Shown here: positions 42,092 to 50,577 of the stretch, one piece after another
Layout: each line of letters begins with the position of its first letter
Numbering within the stretch: the first letter of the stretch is position 1
Source: Terriglobia bacterium
GTDB taxonomy: Bacteria > Acidobacteriota > Terriglobia > Bryobacterales > Bryobacteraceae
Reading direction: 5' to 3'
DNA length: 64,000 nt
Assembly (NCBI GenBank): GCA_020073145.1
Contig: JAIQFS010000001.1
Span: 124,001 to 188,000 of the forward strand
Translations under genes and position numbers: made by a program
The notes under the pieces: model-generated
Database searches by the model: none
Told to the model about the DNA's origin: nothing
Seen by the model: the letters and a program-made list of their open reading frames with translations, nothing else

Positions 42092-43153
42092 CTATTCCTT
42101 CTTGAAATACTTCCCGTAGTCTTCGTTGGCCTCGCAAACGAATTCGTCGATCTTCGCCAGATCCGGACGAAGCGCAAAACTCCGGGTCACTTTCCACGCC
42201 TTCACAAACACGTTTGGATCGTCCAGCGTCACTTCATACTGCAGCGCATCATGAGTGGGACGGCTGAACCGCTCCACAATGTGTAACGCTTCGGAATGTT
42301 TGAACCCGCTGATCTCCGTCTTGTCGTTGAATCCGACCGTATCCACGACCAGGGTGTCGCCTTCCCAGTGGCCGATGGAATCTCCCATCCAGGTGGGGTC
42401 TGGGTCAGCCGGGTGAGTCGCTCCGTCCGTCGGAACGATGCGAAAGGTGCCCGGATACTCATTCAAGATGGCCACGGAGTGCGCGCCTTGCACGATTTGA
42501 AATTCATACGGCACGCTGAACGCCTGCGGCCCGGCCAAGGGCTTGCAATCCGCGGTCAGCCCCGGATCGTCGGGGCCGTGCACCGCGCGGTATTTCTCCG
42601 CACCGGGCTTTAAGGCCGGTCCATCGGCCGCGGCGCCCCGGCCGCCCCGGCCGCCGGGCCCGCCCAGGCTGGCGCCGTAGACTCCGGAGAGGTCGGGCTT
42701 GCCGTTCAACCGCGGGGTTTCCTGGGAAGCGGCTGGGGCGGGCGCGGCGGTGGCCGCCACCGGCGTGGTTCCCGCGACCTTCACCGTGACCTCTTTCGTG
42801 AGGGTCTGGTTGTTGGGACCGCGCACGGTGAGCGTGTAGGTGGTGGTCGCGGCCGGCTTCAATTCCCGACTGCCGCGCGCCGTCACACGTCCGAGCCCGG
42901 GCTCCACGGTCACTCCGCTCGGGTTCTCCGTCGACCAGATCAGCATCACCGCTTCGCCCGGCTGGATCGATTCCGGCTTCGCCGTGAAGCTCTCAATGCG
43001 AGCGGGCAACTGGGCCGCCCGCCGGTAGGCATTCCCTTCCCCGGCGGAAACCACTCCTTGCTTCGGCGCATCCGCGGGCGCCTGCCCGCTCGCCGGAATC
43101 AGCAGCACAGTGGCCCACGCAACACTCACGACGATACTGCCCCGGACTCGCAT
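42092..43153 (-). CDS. Secreted 'GxWxGDxLVVDT' family protein with Ig-like domain, tandem copy B
   Basis: The 353-residue product has the same architecture as its neighbour: signal peptide (1-25), Ig-like domain (about 52-125, 'IQPGEAVMLIWSTENPSGVTV'), and the family domain with 'HPADPDPTWMGDS', 'GHWEGDTLVVDTVGFND' and 'EFVCEANEDYGKYFKKE'. The DNA of the two family domains is close to identical over long stretches, so the duplication is recent or kept uniform by conversion. AAGGAG precedes the ATG, and an extended -10 box lies 24 bases further up. Function unknown. Confidence 0.8.
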   Translation of the reverse strand: MRVRGSIVVSVAWATVLLIPASGQAPADAPKQGVVSAGEGNAYRRAAQLPARIESFTAKPESIQPGEAVMLIWSTENPSGVTVEPGLGRVTARGSRELKPAATTTYTLTVRGPNNQTLTKEVTVKVAGTTPVAATAAPAPAASQETPRLNGKPDLSGVYGASLGGPGGRGGRGAAADGPALKPGAEKYRAVHGPDDPGLTADCKPLAGPQAFSVPYEFQIVQGAHSVAILNEYPGTFRIVPTDGATHPADPDPTWMGDSIGHWEGDTLVVDTVGFNDKTEISGFKHSEALHIVERFSRPTHDALQYEVTLDDPNVFVKAWKVTRSFALRPDLAKIDEFVCEANEDYGKYFKKE

Positions 43154-43176
43154 AGTCTCGCGCTCCTTGTCGTGCC

Positions 43177-43185
43177 ACTATATCA
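43177..43185 (-). promoter_or_regulatory. Extended -10 promoter element
   Basis: Reading leftwards, TGATATAGT contains a -10 box (TATAGT) with the TGn extension. It lies 24 bases before the ATG of the first tandem gene; no good -35 box is visible, as is usual for extended -10 promoters. Confidence 0.5.
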
Positions 43186-43223
43186 AGTTCCGCCCGGTGC
43201 GTGAGGCGGGTGCGGCGGGCGGC

Positions 43224-43499
43224 TCAAACGCGCTGGAAGGTGGCGTCGTTCCGGCCCCAGGGCAAGGTCAGCACCTTGCCGTCCCAACGCATCGGCCCTT
43301 CTTTAGAGCCTTGCCGGTTGGTGAGGCGAATCCGGTCGCCGGAGACGGCGTAGGTGCAGTGGTCGGTAAGAAACGGGATGACGAAGGTCTGGCGGCCGTC
43401 CTTGCGAAAATAGTAATAGCCGTGGGGCGATCCTGGCATACCCGGCATGGGTTTTACCGTGACCCAGACACCGAGCAGCAGTTGGCCGGCATCCTCCAC
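43224..43499 (-). pseudogene. Fragment of a secreted small beta protein, start missing
   Basis: About 91 codons encode a coherent domain: 'LLLGVWVTVKPMPGMPGS', 'YYYFRKDGRQTFVIPF', 'CTYAVSGDRIRLTN' and 'MRWDGKVLTLPWG', reminiscent of lipocalin-like or META-type stress proteins. The only usable start is a GTG at 43499, with no ribosome-binding site and no signal peptide. The open frame continues upstream into sequence antisense to the next gene, without meaning. The gene is probably 5'-truncated, or starts unusually. Confidence 0.45.
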
Positions 43500-43584
43500 T
43501 TCCGGGGCCGGGGCAGGTCCTGATTTTTCGGCGGGATCGAATGGTTCACGAGCCGCTCGAGGAACGCGATCTCGATGGAGGCGA

Positions 43585-43613
43585 TTGCCCTGCGTGCGGC
43601 CCCGTGATATCTT
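43585..43613 (+). promoter_or_regulatory. Putative promoter for the 43659 gene
   Basis: TTGCCC (43585-43590) and TATCTT (43608-43613) are 17 bp apart, 45 bases before the ATG. The match to consensus is moderate. Confidence 0.4.
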
Positions 43614-43658
43614 CAGACCCAAACTGGATCTCTCGTCCAGCGAGTTGGTGGAGAAAGT

Positions 43659-44450
43659 ATGAGAAGCGCTCTCATCGGTTCGCTCTTCGCAATCGCCGCC
43701 TGCGCCGAGCCGGCCGCCGCTCAGGAACCGATCATCGCCGGCCGCCTTCCCGAACCGCAGGTCAGCCAGCCAAAGCCGGCCCCGCGCCTGCCCGACGGCC
43801 ACCCGGATCTGGGCAACGCCAAAGGATCCTGGAACCCGCGCATTATCGAGAACATCGCCGGAGTGGGGCCCGGCCAGGCCAGCCGTTCACCCGTCGATTA
43901 CAAGGTCGACGTTCCCTTTCAGCCTTGGGCCAAGGCCGTCTACGAGGAGCGGCTGGCGAATCTGCAAAAGGAGGATCCGGAATCCCGCTGCCTGCCGCCC
44001 GGCATCCCGCGCATGATGGCCACGCCCTTCCCGTTTCAGGTTTATCAACTGCCCGACCGCGTGATTTTTCTCTTTGAAGGCGGCGCGCACATCTGGCGCA
44101 CCGTCTACACCGATGGCCGCGCGCATCCCAAGGACCCGAACCCCACCTTCGTAGGCGACGCGGTCGGCCACTGGGACGGCGACTCCCTGGTGGTGGACTC
44201 GGCCGGCTTCAACGACCGGACCTGGCTCGATCAGGACGGTCATCCCCACACCGAAGCCCTGCACGTCATTGAGCGTTATACCCGGATCGATGAGATGACG
44301 CTGCAGTACCAGGCCACCATCGACGACCCGAAGGCCTACACCAGGCCCTGGACCATCAGCTACAAAATCCCCTGGTCTCCCGGCACCGAACTGCTCGAGT
44401 ACATCTGCCAGGAAAACAACCAGGACCTGTACCACATGGTGGGCAAGTAG
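43659..44450 (+). CDS. Secreted 'GxWxGDxLVVDT' family protein
   Basis: This 263-residue protein has a signal peptide (1-21), 'RLPDGHPDLGNAKGSW', 'SRCLPPGIPRMM', 'YTDGRAHPKDPNPTFVGD', core 'VGHWDGDSLVVDSAGFND', 'EALHVIERY' and 'LLEYICQENNQDLYHMVGK'. It lacks the Ig-like domain of the two tandem copies to its left. It is transcribed alone to the right, facing the next family member. A GGTGGAG site precedes the ATG. The invariant Trp-x-Gly-Asp core may be a binding site, but no function is known. Confidence 0.8.
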   Translation: MRSALIGSLFAIAACAEPAAAQEPIIAGRLPEPQVSQPKPAPRLPDGHPDLGNAKGSWNPRIIENIAGVGPGQASRSPVDYKVDVPFQPWAKAVYEERLANLQKEDPESRCLPPGIPRMMATPFPFQVYQLPDRVIFLFEGGAHIWRTVYTDGRAHPKDPNPTFVGDAVGHWDGDSLVVDSAGFNDRTWLDQDGHPHTEALHVIERYTRIDEMTLQYQATIDDPKAYTRPWTISYKIPWSPGTELLEYICQENNQDLYHMVGK

Positions 44451-44484
44451 GCGCACCTCGTGGGGCACACCAGGGTGCGGTGCC

Positions 44485-45300
44485 CTATTTTGAGGACAGA
44501 TGCGACGCGTCCTGCTCGTTTTCGTTGCAAACGAAGTCCAGCAGCTCCGTATCGAGTTTGATGGTGTGGTGCAACGTGACGGTGAATGGCCTGGTATAGG
44601 CCTTGGGATCGCTCACCGTGATCTCGATTTCCATGTGACCGAAGTTGGGACGCCGGAAGCGCTCGGTCAGCCGGGCCGCATCCGTCATCGGGTTGCCGGC
44701 GGCATCGAGCCATAGGCCATCGCGGAAACCATTGGTCTCAATCACGAGCGTATCGCCGTCCCACTTGCCGCTGGAGTAGCCGTTCCAGGAGGGGTTGGGA
44801 TCGACCGGTAACGGCCGGCCGTCGGTGAAGATCTGGCGGTAGCTGGCGTTCCATTCGTTCAGAATCAGGAGCAGTCCGGGAGTCTGGATCATCTTGCTGG
44901 GCGTCGTAAAGGTATTCAATCGGACCGGACCGATGGGTAAGCAATGCGACATCGGATCGTGCAGACGCTGTTCGGAACGGCGGGCTTTCACCAGATCGGC
45001 CGCCCAGGGTTGATAGGGCAGACCGCCCTTCAGAGAGACGCCGATATTGGCAAACTCGTCAGCGATGGCTTCGCAGCCAGGGAAATTGGGGTTCGGCTCG
45101 TGGCTGGGCTGCATCACCCATAGGCCGGACAGATCCGGCTTGCCGTCCGCGGTGCGCGGGCAGGCCGCATTGAGATTGGGTTTGCCATCCGGCGTTCGAG
45201 GCACCCCGGCGGTCGGATAGGTGACCCATTGGGCCGCGAGCGGGGAAACGAATAGCCCCACAGCCATCATCCGAACTCCCAGTACCTGCCGTTGCGTCAT
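44485..45300 (-). CDS. Secreted 'GxWxGDxLVV' family protein, diverged copy
   Basis: The 271-residue product has a signal peptide (about 1-24). An N-terminal pair of 'RTPDGKPNLN' and 'RTADGKPDLSGLW' segments looks like a partial internal repeat. Then come 'HCLPIGPVRL', 'TDGRPLPVDPNPSWNGYS', core 'GKWDGDTLVIETNGFRDG' and 'ELLDFVCNENEQDASHL'. The core has Lys and Glu where the others have His/Arg and Asp, so it is the most diverged copy. GGGGACG lies before the ATG at 45300, and a TATACT box (45317-45322) is 16 bases upstream. It converges with the 43659 gene. Confidence 0.78.
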   Translation of the reverse strand: MTQRQVLGVRMMAVGLFVSPLAAQWVTYPTAGVPRTPDGKPNLNAACPRTADGKPDLSGLWVMQPSHEPNPNFPGCEAIADEFANIGVSLKGGLPYQPWAADLVKARRSEQRLHDPMSHCLPIGPVRLNTFTTPSKMIQTPGLLLILNEWNASYRQIFTDGRPLPVDPNPSWNGYSSGKWDGDTLVIETNGFRDGLWLDAAGNPMTDAARLTERFRRPNFGHMEIEITVSDPKAYTRPFTVTLHHTIKLDTELLDFVCNENEQDASHLSSK

Positions 45301-45371
45301 GACGTCCCCGTGGTGCAGTATACCCCGCCGATGGTTTGCATGGGATCCGGCCGGCGCTGGGCCCCCTCCGG

Positions 45372-46067
45372 CTATTCCGCCGTCGGCATGTGGACGTACA
45401 TGGATTGGATTCCAATCCGCCCCGGGCCGGTGAAGCGGTTCCATACGATTTGTGCGGCGCTGGCAAAGAGCCCGGTGGAAAACTTCTGGAACTGCGTTTC
45501 CATCCGGACCGAGCGGTCCTTGTAAATCCAGCCGCCCGGCTCGACGTCAATCTGTTGGCCGGCTTCGAGCGTCACCTCAAACACATTTCCGTACCCGTGC
45601 ACCCACACGATGCCTTCGCCGTGCTGTGCCACGAAATGGTCGATGAAGAACCCAGTCCCACCGAGCAGCATATTGGAAAGGCCTTTGACCCGCGTGAACG
45701 TGTATTCCACGGTGCCGGTGGCAGCCAGAAACTGGTGCTCCCGCATCTCGATCCCGTCGCCGCGGTTCAGGTGGATGGCGAAAATGTGTCCCGCGCCATC
45801 GCGGCTGAATCCAATCTGTCCGGGACCGCTGGCCTCGGTCATAAAGATGGGCATCCCGGCCAGCACTCGCTTGAGGCCGCCCTTCAACGGCTGGATGCCG
45901 ATCTGCACCCCAGGCTCCTTCCACAGAAGAATGTAGTGCTCGAAGTAGACCGGGACACCACTCAGTTCGAGATGCAGAACGGGAACCAGTTCGCCCTCGA
46001 TGTGATAGGTAACGCCGGCGAATTTCTCGTCACGCGCTACGGTCGGCTTCAGAATAGGAATTGGCAT
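45372..46067 (-). CDS. AIM24 family protein
   Basis: This 231-residue all-beta protein has the repeated 'GxGxxxF' strands of the AIM24/TRAP-like family: 'GPGQIGFSRDGAGHIFAIHL', 'LAATGTVEYTF' and 'TGFFIDHFVAQHGEGIVWVHGYG'. There is no signal peptide. The yeast member stabilises a mitochondrial inner-membrane complex, and bacterial members are uncharacterised. It stands between a secreted-protein gene and an MFS transporter on the same strand, without tight coupling to either. Confidence 0.85.
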   Translation of the reverse strand: MPIPILKPTVARDEKFAGVTYHIEGELVPVLHLELSGVPVYFEHYILLWKEPGVQIGIQPLKGGLKRVLAGMPIFMTEASGPGQIGFSRDGAGHIFAIHLNRGDGIEMREHQFLAATGTVEYTFTRVKGLSNMLLGGTGFFIDHFVAQHGEGIVWVHGYGNVFEVTLEAGQQIDVEPGGWIYKDRSVRMETQFQKFSTGLFASAAQIVWNRFTGPGRIGIQSMYVHMPTAE

Positions 46068-46227
46068 CGGGCGCCTGCTTTCCGGATGAAGTGATCGACG
46101 ACCTCATCATCATGGAGCGCAAACGCGAAAAATGCAATCAGGAAACGGCGAGGCCAGGGGCGGCTTCGAACACGAGTGGACGGAGGGCCTCTTCCAACTT
46201 GCGTTCGCAGGCTGGCGGGCGCAACGC

Positions 46228-47502
46228 CTACGCGTTCACCTTCCGTGTCGCGTCGATCTTCAGCCACATCACGGCAGCGATCAGACACAGAGCGGAGGTC
46301 ATCAGAAAGGGCACGTTCCAGCCGTAGTGAGCGGCGGTATAGGTGACCACGGTCGCCGCGGCGGCCCCACCGAGATTGCCGAGCATGTTCATGACGGCGG
46401 AGACGGAGCCGGCAAAATCGCCGCCGATGTCGAGCGGCACGGCCCAGGAAATTCCGACGGTCCACTCCAGCCCGAAGAAGGCGACGCAATACCAGGCTAC
46501 CGACACGTGAGGGTTGGGGGTCAGCACGGCGGGAACCGTCGCGACCGCCGACACCAGGAACCCGGCAATCGCCACCCAGCGCCGGGCCAGGTTCACCTTT
46601 CCGGTCCAGTGCAGAACGCGATCGGAAAACCATCCTCCCGCGAGATCGCCCACAACGCCGGCCAGCAGCGGCAAGCTGGCGTAGATTCCCATCTGGGACA
46701 GCGTCATCTTGCGCGACTGTTGGAGATACGTCGGGAACCAGTCCTGGTAGACATTCAGGTTGTAGTTATAGAAGAAATACATCACGGCCAGGACCCACAG
46801 GTTTCCGTGCGAAAAGATCTCGCGCCAGGGCACCTTGCCGGACTGCTTGCGCTTGACGCCGCCGCCGATCAAATCGCGCTCGGCCTGGTTGGCGCGATGG
46901 TGCTCTTCGGGCGTGTCCCGATAGTATGCAAACCAAGCGACGGCCCACACCACGCCCAGAATGCCGAATCCATAGAATGCCGCGCGCCATCCGAAGAAAG
47001 GGATGATCCCGAGCGCCACTATGGGTGGCGTGATGGCGCCGCCGAAACGCGACCCGGCGTGGGTTACCCCTTGCGCGAACCCGCGCTCGGTGGGGCGCAT
47101 CCAGCGCGAAAGGGATCGGGTCGCGATGGGGAAAGCTCCGGCCTCGCCCATGCCGAACAATACCTGGATGCCGAGCATCGAACCCGCATTCCAGGCGGCT
47201 CCGGTGAGGGCCGTAAACGCGCTCCACCAGCCGACGACGAGGGTCAATGCGCGCCGTGCGCCAATCGTATCGCCCAGCCAGCCGCCGGGAATCTGGAACA
47301 AGGCGTAGGCCAGACGGAAGCCGGAGGTGATCCCGCCCATGGTGATCAGCGAGATCCCCAGCTCCTTCATGATCGCGGGCCGGGACGTAGCCAGCACCTG
47401 CCGATCCATGTAGGTGATCATGTACGCCGCCACCGTCAAGGCCAGCACGACATAGCGGACGTGGGTGGGGCGCGATGGCGAAGGGTTCACGGGCTGAGCC
47501 AT
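46228..47502 (-). CDS. MFS transporter, anion:cation symporter-like
   Basis: This 424-residue protein has about twelve membrane helices. The MFS signature is in the loop after helix 2 ('GGWLGDTIGARRALTLV'), and the opening is typical of sugar-acid carriers of the ACS family ('AYMITYMDRQVLATSRPAI'). Relatives carry glucarate, galactonate, tartrate or phthalate. Nothing adjacent fixes the substrate. A 12-bp palindrome lies 21 bases upstream of the ATG and may be an operator. Confidence 0.85.
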   Translation of the reverse strand: MAQPVNPSPSRPTHVRYVVLALTVAAYMITYMDRQVLATSRPAIMKELGISLITMGGITSGFRLAYALFQIPGGWLGDTIGARRALTLVVGWWSAFTALTGAAWNAGSMLGIQVLFGMGEAGAFPIATRSLSRWMRPTERGFAQGVTHAGSRFGGAITPPIVALGIIPFFGWRAAFYGFGILGVVWAVAWFAYYRDTPEEHHRANQAERDLIGGGVKRKQSGKVPWREIFSHGNLWVLAVMYFFYNYNLNVYQDWFPTYLQQSRKMTLSQMGIYASLPLLAGVVGDLAGGWFSDRVLHWTGKVNLARRWVAIAGFLVSAVATVPAVLTPNPHVSVAWYCVAFFGLEWTVGISWAVPLDIGGDFAGSVSAVMNMLGNLGGAAAATVVTYTAAHYGWNVPFLMTSALCLIAAVMWLKIDATRKVNA

Positions 47503-47522
47503 TCTACAGCACTGCGGCGAAA

Positions 47523-47534
47523 GAGGGTACCCTC
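47523..47534. promoter_or_regulatory. 12-bp perfect palindrome upstream of the MFS gene
   Basis: GAGGGTACCCTC lies 21 bases before the start of the transporter gene on the leftward strand. Its position fits a repressor operator. No associated promoter is clear. Confidence 0.35.
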
Positions 47535-47666
47535 GCCCTCAGGGGCGCGGCTGCAAGCCCCACACCCAACCGCGGCCGTGAGGCGGGGGACTTCTTCGTC
47601 AGCGTTCCGTACGGGCGGATCATAACCGCTTCAGCGAGCCCAGCGCGGAGTCGGTCGCGGCCGCTC

Positions 47667-48872
47667 TTACGCGCGGGCGGGAGCTGCCTCCACGCGCGCC
47701 CCTTTGGCCGCTTGCGTGAGAACTTCGAGCGCCGCCTGCACGCCGCCTTTTTTGTGCGGAACTCCGGCCATTGCCAGCCCCATCTCGACGCCGCAGAGCG
47801 TGCCGGCCAGCATGAGGTCGTTGAAATCGCCCAGATGGCCGATGCGGAAGACCTTGCCGGCCAACCGGGCAAGACCGCTGCCGAGCGCCATGTTGAATTG
47901 CTCGAGGACTACTTTGCGGAACTCATCGGCATTCTGACCGGCGGGCAAAAGCACGGAGGTCGAAGAACTGCTGTACTCGGCGGGATTCAGACAGAGCACT
48001 TCGAGGCCCCACGCCTGGACCGCGCGGCGCGTGGCTTCGCCGTGCCGGCTATGGCGGGCAAACACGTTTTCCAGCCCTTCGTCCTGCAGCATCTGCAGCG
48101 CCTCGCGCAGGCCGTACAGCAGATTGGTGGCCGGCGTATACGGGAAGAAGCCGTTCTTGTTGTTGGCCAGCATGGCCTGCCAGTCCCAATACGACCGCGG
48201 CATCTTCGCCGACTTCGAAGCGGAGAGCGCCTTCTCGCTGATGGCGTTGAAGCTCATACCCGGCGGCAGCATCAGACCCTTCTGGGAACCGCCGATGGCG
48301 ACGTCGACGCCCCACTCGTCGTGGCGGTAGTCGATGGAGCCGAGTGAGGAGATGGTATCGACCATCAGCAGGGCGGGGTGACCGGCGCGGTCCATGGCCT
48401 TGCGCACGGCGGCCACATTGCTGGCGACGCCGGTGGAGGTTTCGTTGTGCACGATGCCGACGGCTTTGATCTGGTGTTGGCGGTCGTCGCGCAACTGGGC
48501 TTCAATGGCGGCCGCATCGACGCCATGCCGCCAGTCGCTCTGCAGATAGGTCACATCGAAACCGAGCTTGCCGGCCATTTCCTGCCAGAGGAAAGAAAAC
48601 TGACCGGTTTCGAACATGAGCACTTTGTCGCCGGGGGAAAGGGTGTTGACCAGCGCGGCCTCCCAGGCGCCGCTTCCCGAGGTGGGGAAGATGATGACGT
48701 GCCCTTTAGTCTTGAAAATCGCCTTGATGCCTTCCAAAAGTTCCAGGCCAAGCCGGCCGAACTCAGGCCCGCGATGATCGATGGTAGGCCGGGCCATGGC
48801 GCGCAGCACGCGCTCGGGCACATTGGTAGGGCCGGGAATCTGAAGAAAATGACGTCCGCTTTGATGTGACAT
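47667..48872 (-). CDS. Serine/alanine-glyoxylate aminotransferase family protein
   Basis: This 401-residue fold-type I PLP enzyme has 'PGPTNVPERVLRAM' at the N-terminus, 'TSGSGAWEAAL' binding the PLP phosphate, 'VDTISSLGSIDYRHDEWGVDV' with the PLP Asp, and the Schiff-base Lys in 'GGSQKGLMLPPG'. It transfers amino groups from Ser or Ala to glyoxylate or pyruvate, as in photorespiration-like or serine-cycle metabolism or ureide breakdown. The start at 48872 has GGAG upstream. It diverges from the propeller gene across an AT-rich 116-bp region with a TATATT box. Confidence 0.88.
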   Translation of the reverse strand: MSHQSGRHFLQIPGPTNVPERVLRAMARPTIDHRGPEFGRLGLELLEGIKAIFKTKGHVIIFPTSGSGAWEAALVNTLSPGDKVLMFETGQFSFLWQEMAGKLGFDVTYLQSDWRHGVDAAAIEAQLRDDRQHQIKAVGIVHNETSTGVASNVAAVRKAMDRAGHPALLMVDTISSLGSIDYRHDEWGVDVAIGGSQKGLMLPPGMSFNAISEKALSASKSAKMPRSYWDWQAMLANNKNGFFPYTPATNLLYGLREALQMLQDEGLENVFARHSRHGEATRRAVQAWGLEVLCLNPAEYSSSSTSVLLPAGQNADEFRKVVLEQFNMALGSGLARLAGKVFRIGHLGDFNDLMLAGTLCGVEMGLAMAGVPHKKGGVQAALEVLTQAAKGARVEAAPARA

Positions 48873-48988
48873 GGAAACTCCGTGAACTTGGGTGTAATTT
48901 ATCATCATAATATACCCCGCAGGCTCCCGCCGGGCCGCCTCCAGACGCGGTACACTCGTCGAGAAACCTCAACCAGGAGATGTTCGCG

Positions 48989-50545
48989 ATGAGAAGACTC
49001 TGTAGTCAGTGGCCGGTTTGGATGATTCTGACGCTCGCGACGCTCGGTTCCGCATGGGCCCAGCAATGCCCCGGCAATGCGCCGCTCGGTGATCTGGCCG
49101 CCACACCGGCCTGGAGCGGCTGGGGCGCCGATCTGCAGAACACGCGGTTTCAACCGTCCAAAGACGCCGGCCTTTCCGCCGAGCAAATGCCCCAGTTGAA
49201 GCTCAAGTGGGCCTTCGGCATTCCCGACGCGAAATCGGTGATCGGACAGCCCATGATCGCGGGAGGCCGGGTTTTCATCAGCGGCGATACCCACACCATC
49301 TATTCGCTGGACGCCGCCACCGGATGCCAGTATTGGTCCTTCCAGGCGGAGGACGACGTGCGCAACTCCCCCACCATCGGTTTCGCGCCCGGGCGGCCCG
49401 GCCGCAGTTCGCTCTTCTTCGGCGACCTGAAAGGCAACGTCTACGCCGTCGATGCTGCCAACGGCGAATTGCTCTGGAAAGTCTCCGCCGATCCACATCC
49501 CAAGGCGCGCCTCACCGCGTCGCCCAAGCTGTACGAAGGCCGCCTCTATATTGGGGTTTCGTCCCTCGAGGAAGTGGGCAGCGCCGATCCCGGTTACCCG
49601 TGCTGCACGTTTCGCGGCAGCGTCCAGGCGCTCGACGCCGCCACCGGCAAGGTGATCTGGAAGACGTACACCATTGCCGAAGCGCCCAAGGCGACGCGCA
49701 AGAACTCCAAGGGCACGCAGCTCTGGGGTCCGGCAGGAGCCGGGGTTTGGACTTCCCCCACCCTTGACCTCAAGCGCCACGCCGTTTATGTCGGCATTGG
49801 CGATGCCTACTCTGAGCCGGCTGCCAAGACCACCGACTCCATCATGGCGCTCGACATGAACACCGGCAAAATCTTGTGGTCGGTCCAGGACCTGGGAGGC
49901 GACGCCTGGATCGTGGGCTGCGATGTCACGCCGAGACCCGAGAACTGCCCCAAGAATATGGGCCCGGATCACGACTTCGGGGCCTCGCCGATTTTGCGGA
50001 ATCTGCCGAACGGCCGAAGCGTTCTCATCGCCGGCCAGAAAAGCGGCACGGTGTGGGCGCACGACCCCGATCGCAAGGGCGCCGTCGTCTGGAAAGTGCA
50101 GACCGCCGAGAAGCCGCCCAGTTTCGCCGGCCAGATCGTGTGGGGCGGCGCGGCCGATGAGCAGAACGCCTACTTCGGCCTGTCGAGCGGCGGCGTCGTC
50201 GCCCTGAACCTCGCCAATGGCGCGCGCACCTGGTTCGCTCCCCTGCCGCCGCCCGGCGGCCGGGCGCCTGGGCGCGAGTCCGCGATCTCGGTAATTCCCG
50301 ACGTGGTCCTGTCCACGGGATGGGATGGCGTCGTGCGTGCGCTATCGGCCGCCGACGGCCGCGTCCTGTGGGAATACGACACCGCCAAGCCGTTCGCGAC
50401 CGTCAACAAAGTCGACGCCAAGGGCGGATCGATGGGTGGCCCCGGCCCCACTGTGGCCGGCGGTATGCTGTTCATCGGATCCGGTTTCCCGGGCATTCAA
50501 AATGGCATGCCCGGCAACGTGTTGCTGGCGTTCGCAGCCCAGTAA
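48989..50545 (+). CDS. Secreted PQQ-type beta-propeller protein (polyvinyl-alcohol-dehydrogenase-like)
   Basis: This 518-residue protein has a signal peptide (1-25) and an eight-bladed quinoprotein-like propeller with repeated 'VYAVDAANGELLWK', 'VQALDAATGKVIWK' and 'IMALDMNTGKILW' blades. A vicinal Cys-Cys ('PGYPCCTFRGS') matches the disulphide that sits over PQQ in quinoprotein dehydrogenases. It resembles polyvinyl-alcohol dehydrogenase without its cytochrome c domain, so an external electron acceptor would be needed. The start is the second ATG, nine bases after CAGGAG; the first ATG abuts that site. Confidence 0.85.
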   Translation: MRRLCSQWPVWMILTLATLGSAWAQQCPGNAPLGDLAATPAWSGWGADLQNTRFQPSKDAGLSAEQMPQLKLKWAFGIPDAKSVIGQPMIAGGRVFISGDTHTIYSLDAATGCQYWSFQAEDDVRNSPTIGFAPGRPGRSSLFFGDLKGNVYAVDAANGELLWKVSADPHPKARLTASPKLYEGRLYIGVSSLEEVGSADPGYPCCTFRGSVQALDAATGKVIWKTYTIAEAPKATRKNSKGTQLWGPAGAGVWTSPTLDLKRHAVYVGIGDAYSEPAAKTTDSIMALDMNTGKILWSVQDLGGDAWIVGCDVTPRPENCPKNMGPDHDFGASPILRNLPNGRSVLIAGQKSGTVWAHDPDRKGAVVWKVQTAEKPPSFAGQIVWGGAADEQNAYFGLSSGGVVALNLANGARTWFAPLPPPGGRAPGRESAISVIPDVVLSTGWDGVVRALSAADGRVLWEYDTAKPFATVNKVDAKGGSMGGPGPTVAGGMLFIGSGFPGIQNGMPGNVLLAFAAQ

Positions 50546-50577
50546 GGCCGTGGGGCAGGTTCCGGCCGGCCCGATCG

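Noticed and set aside
46132-47625. A 497-codon plus-strand open frame
   Set aside because: It is antisense to the MFS transporter gene, whose membrane helices and signature motif are clear.
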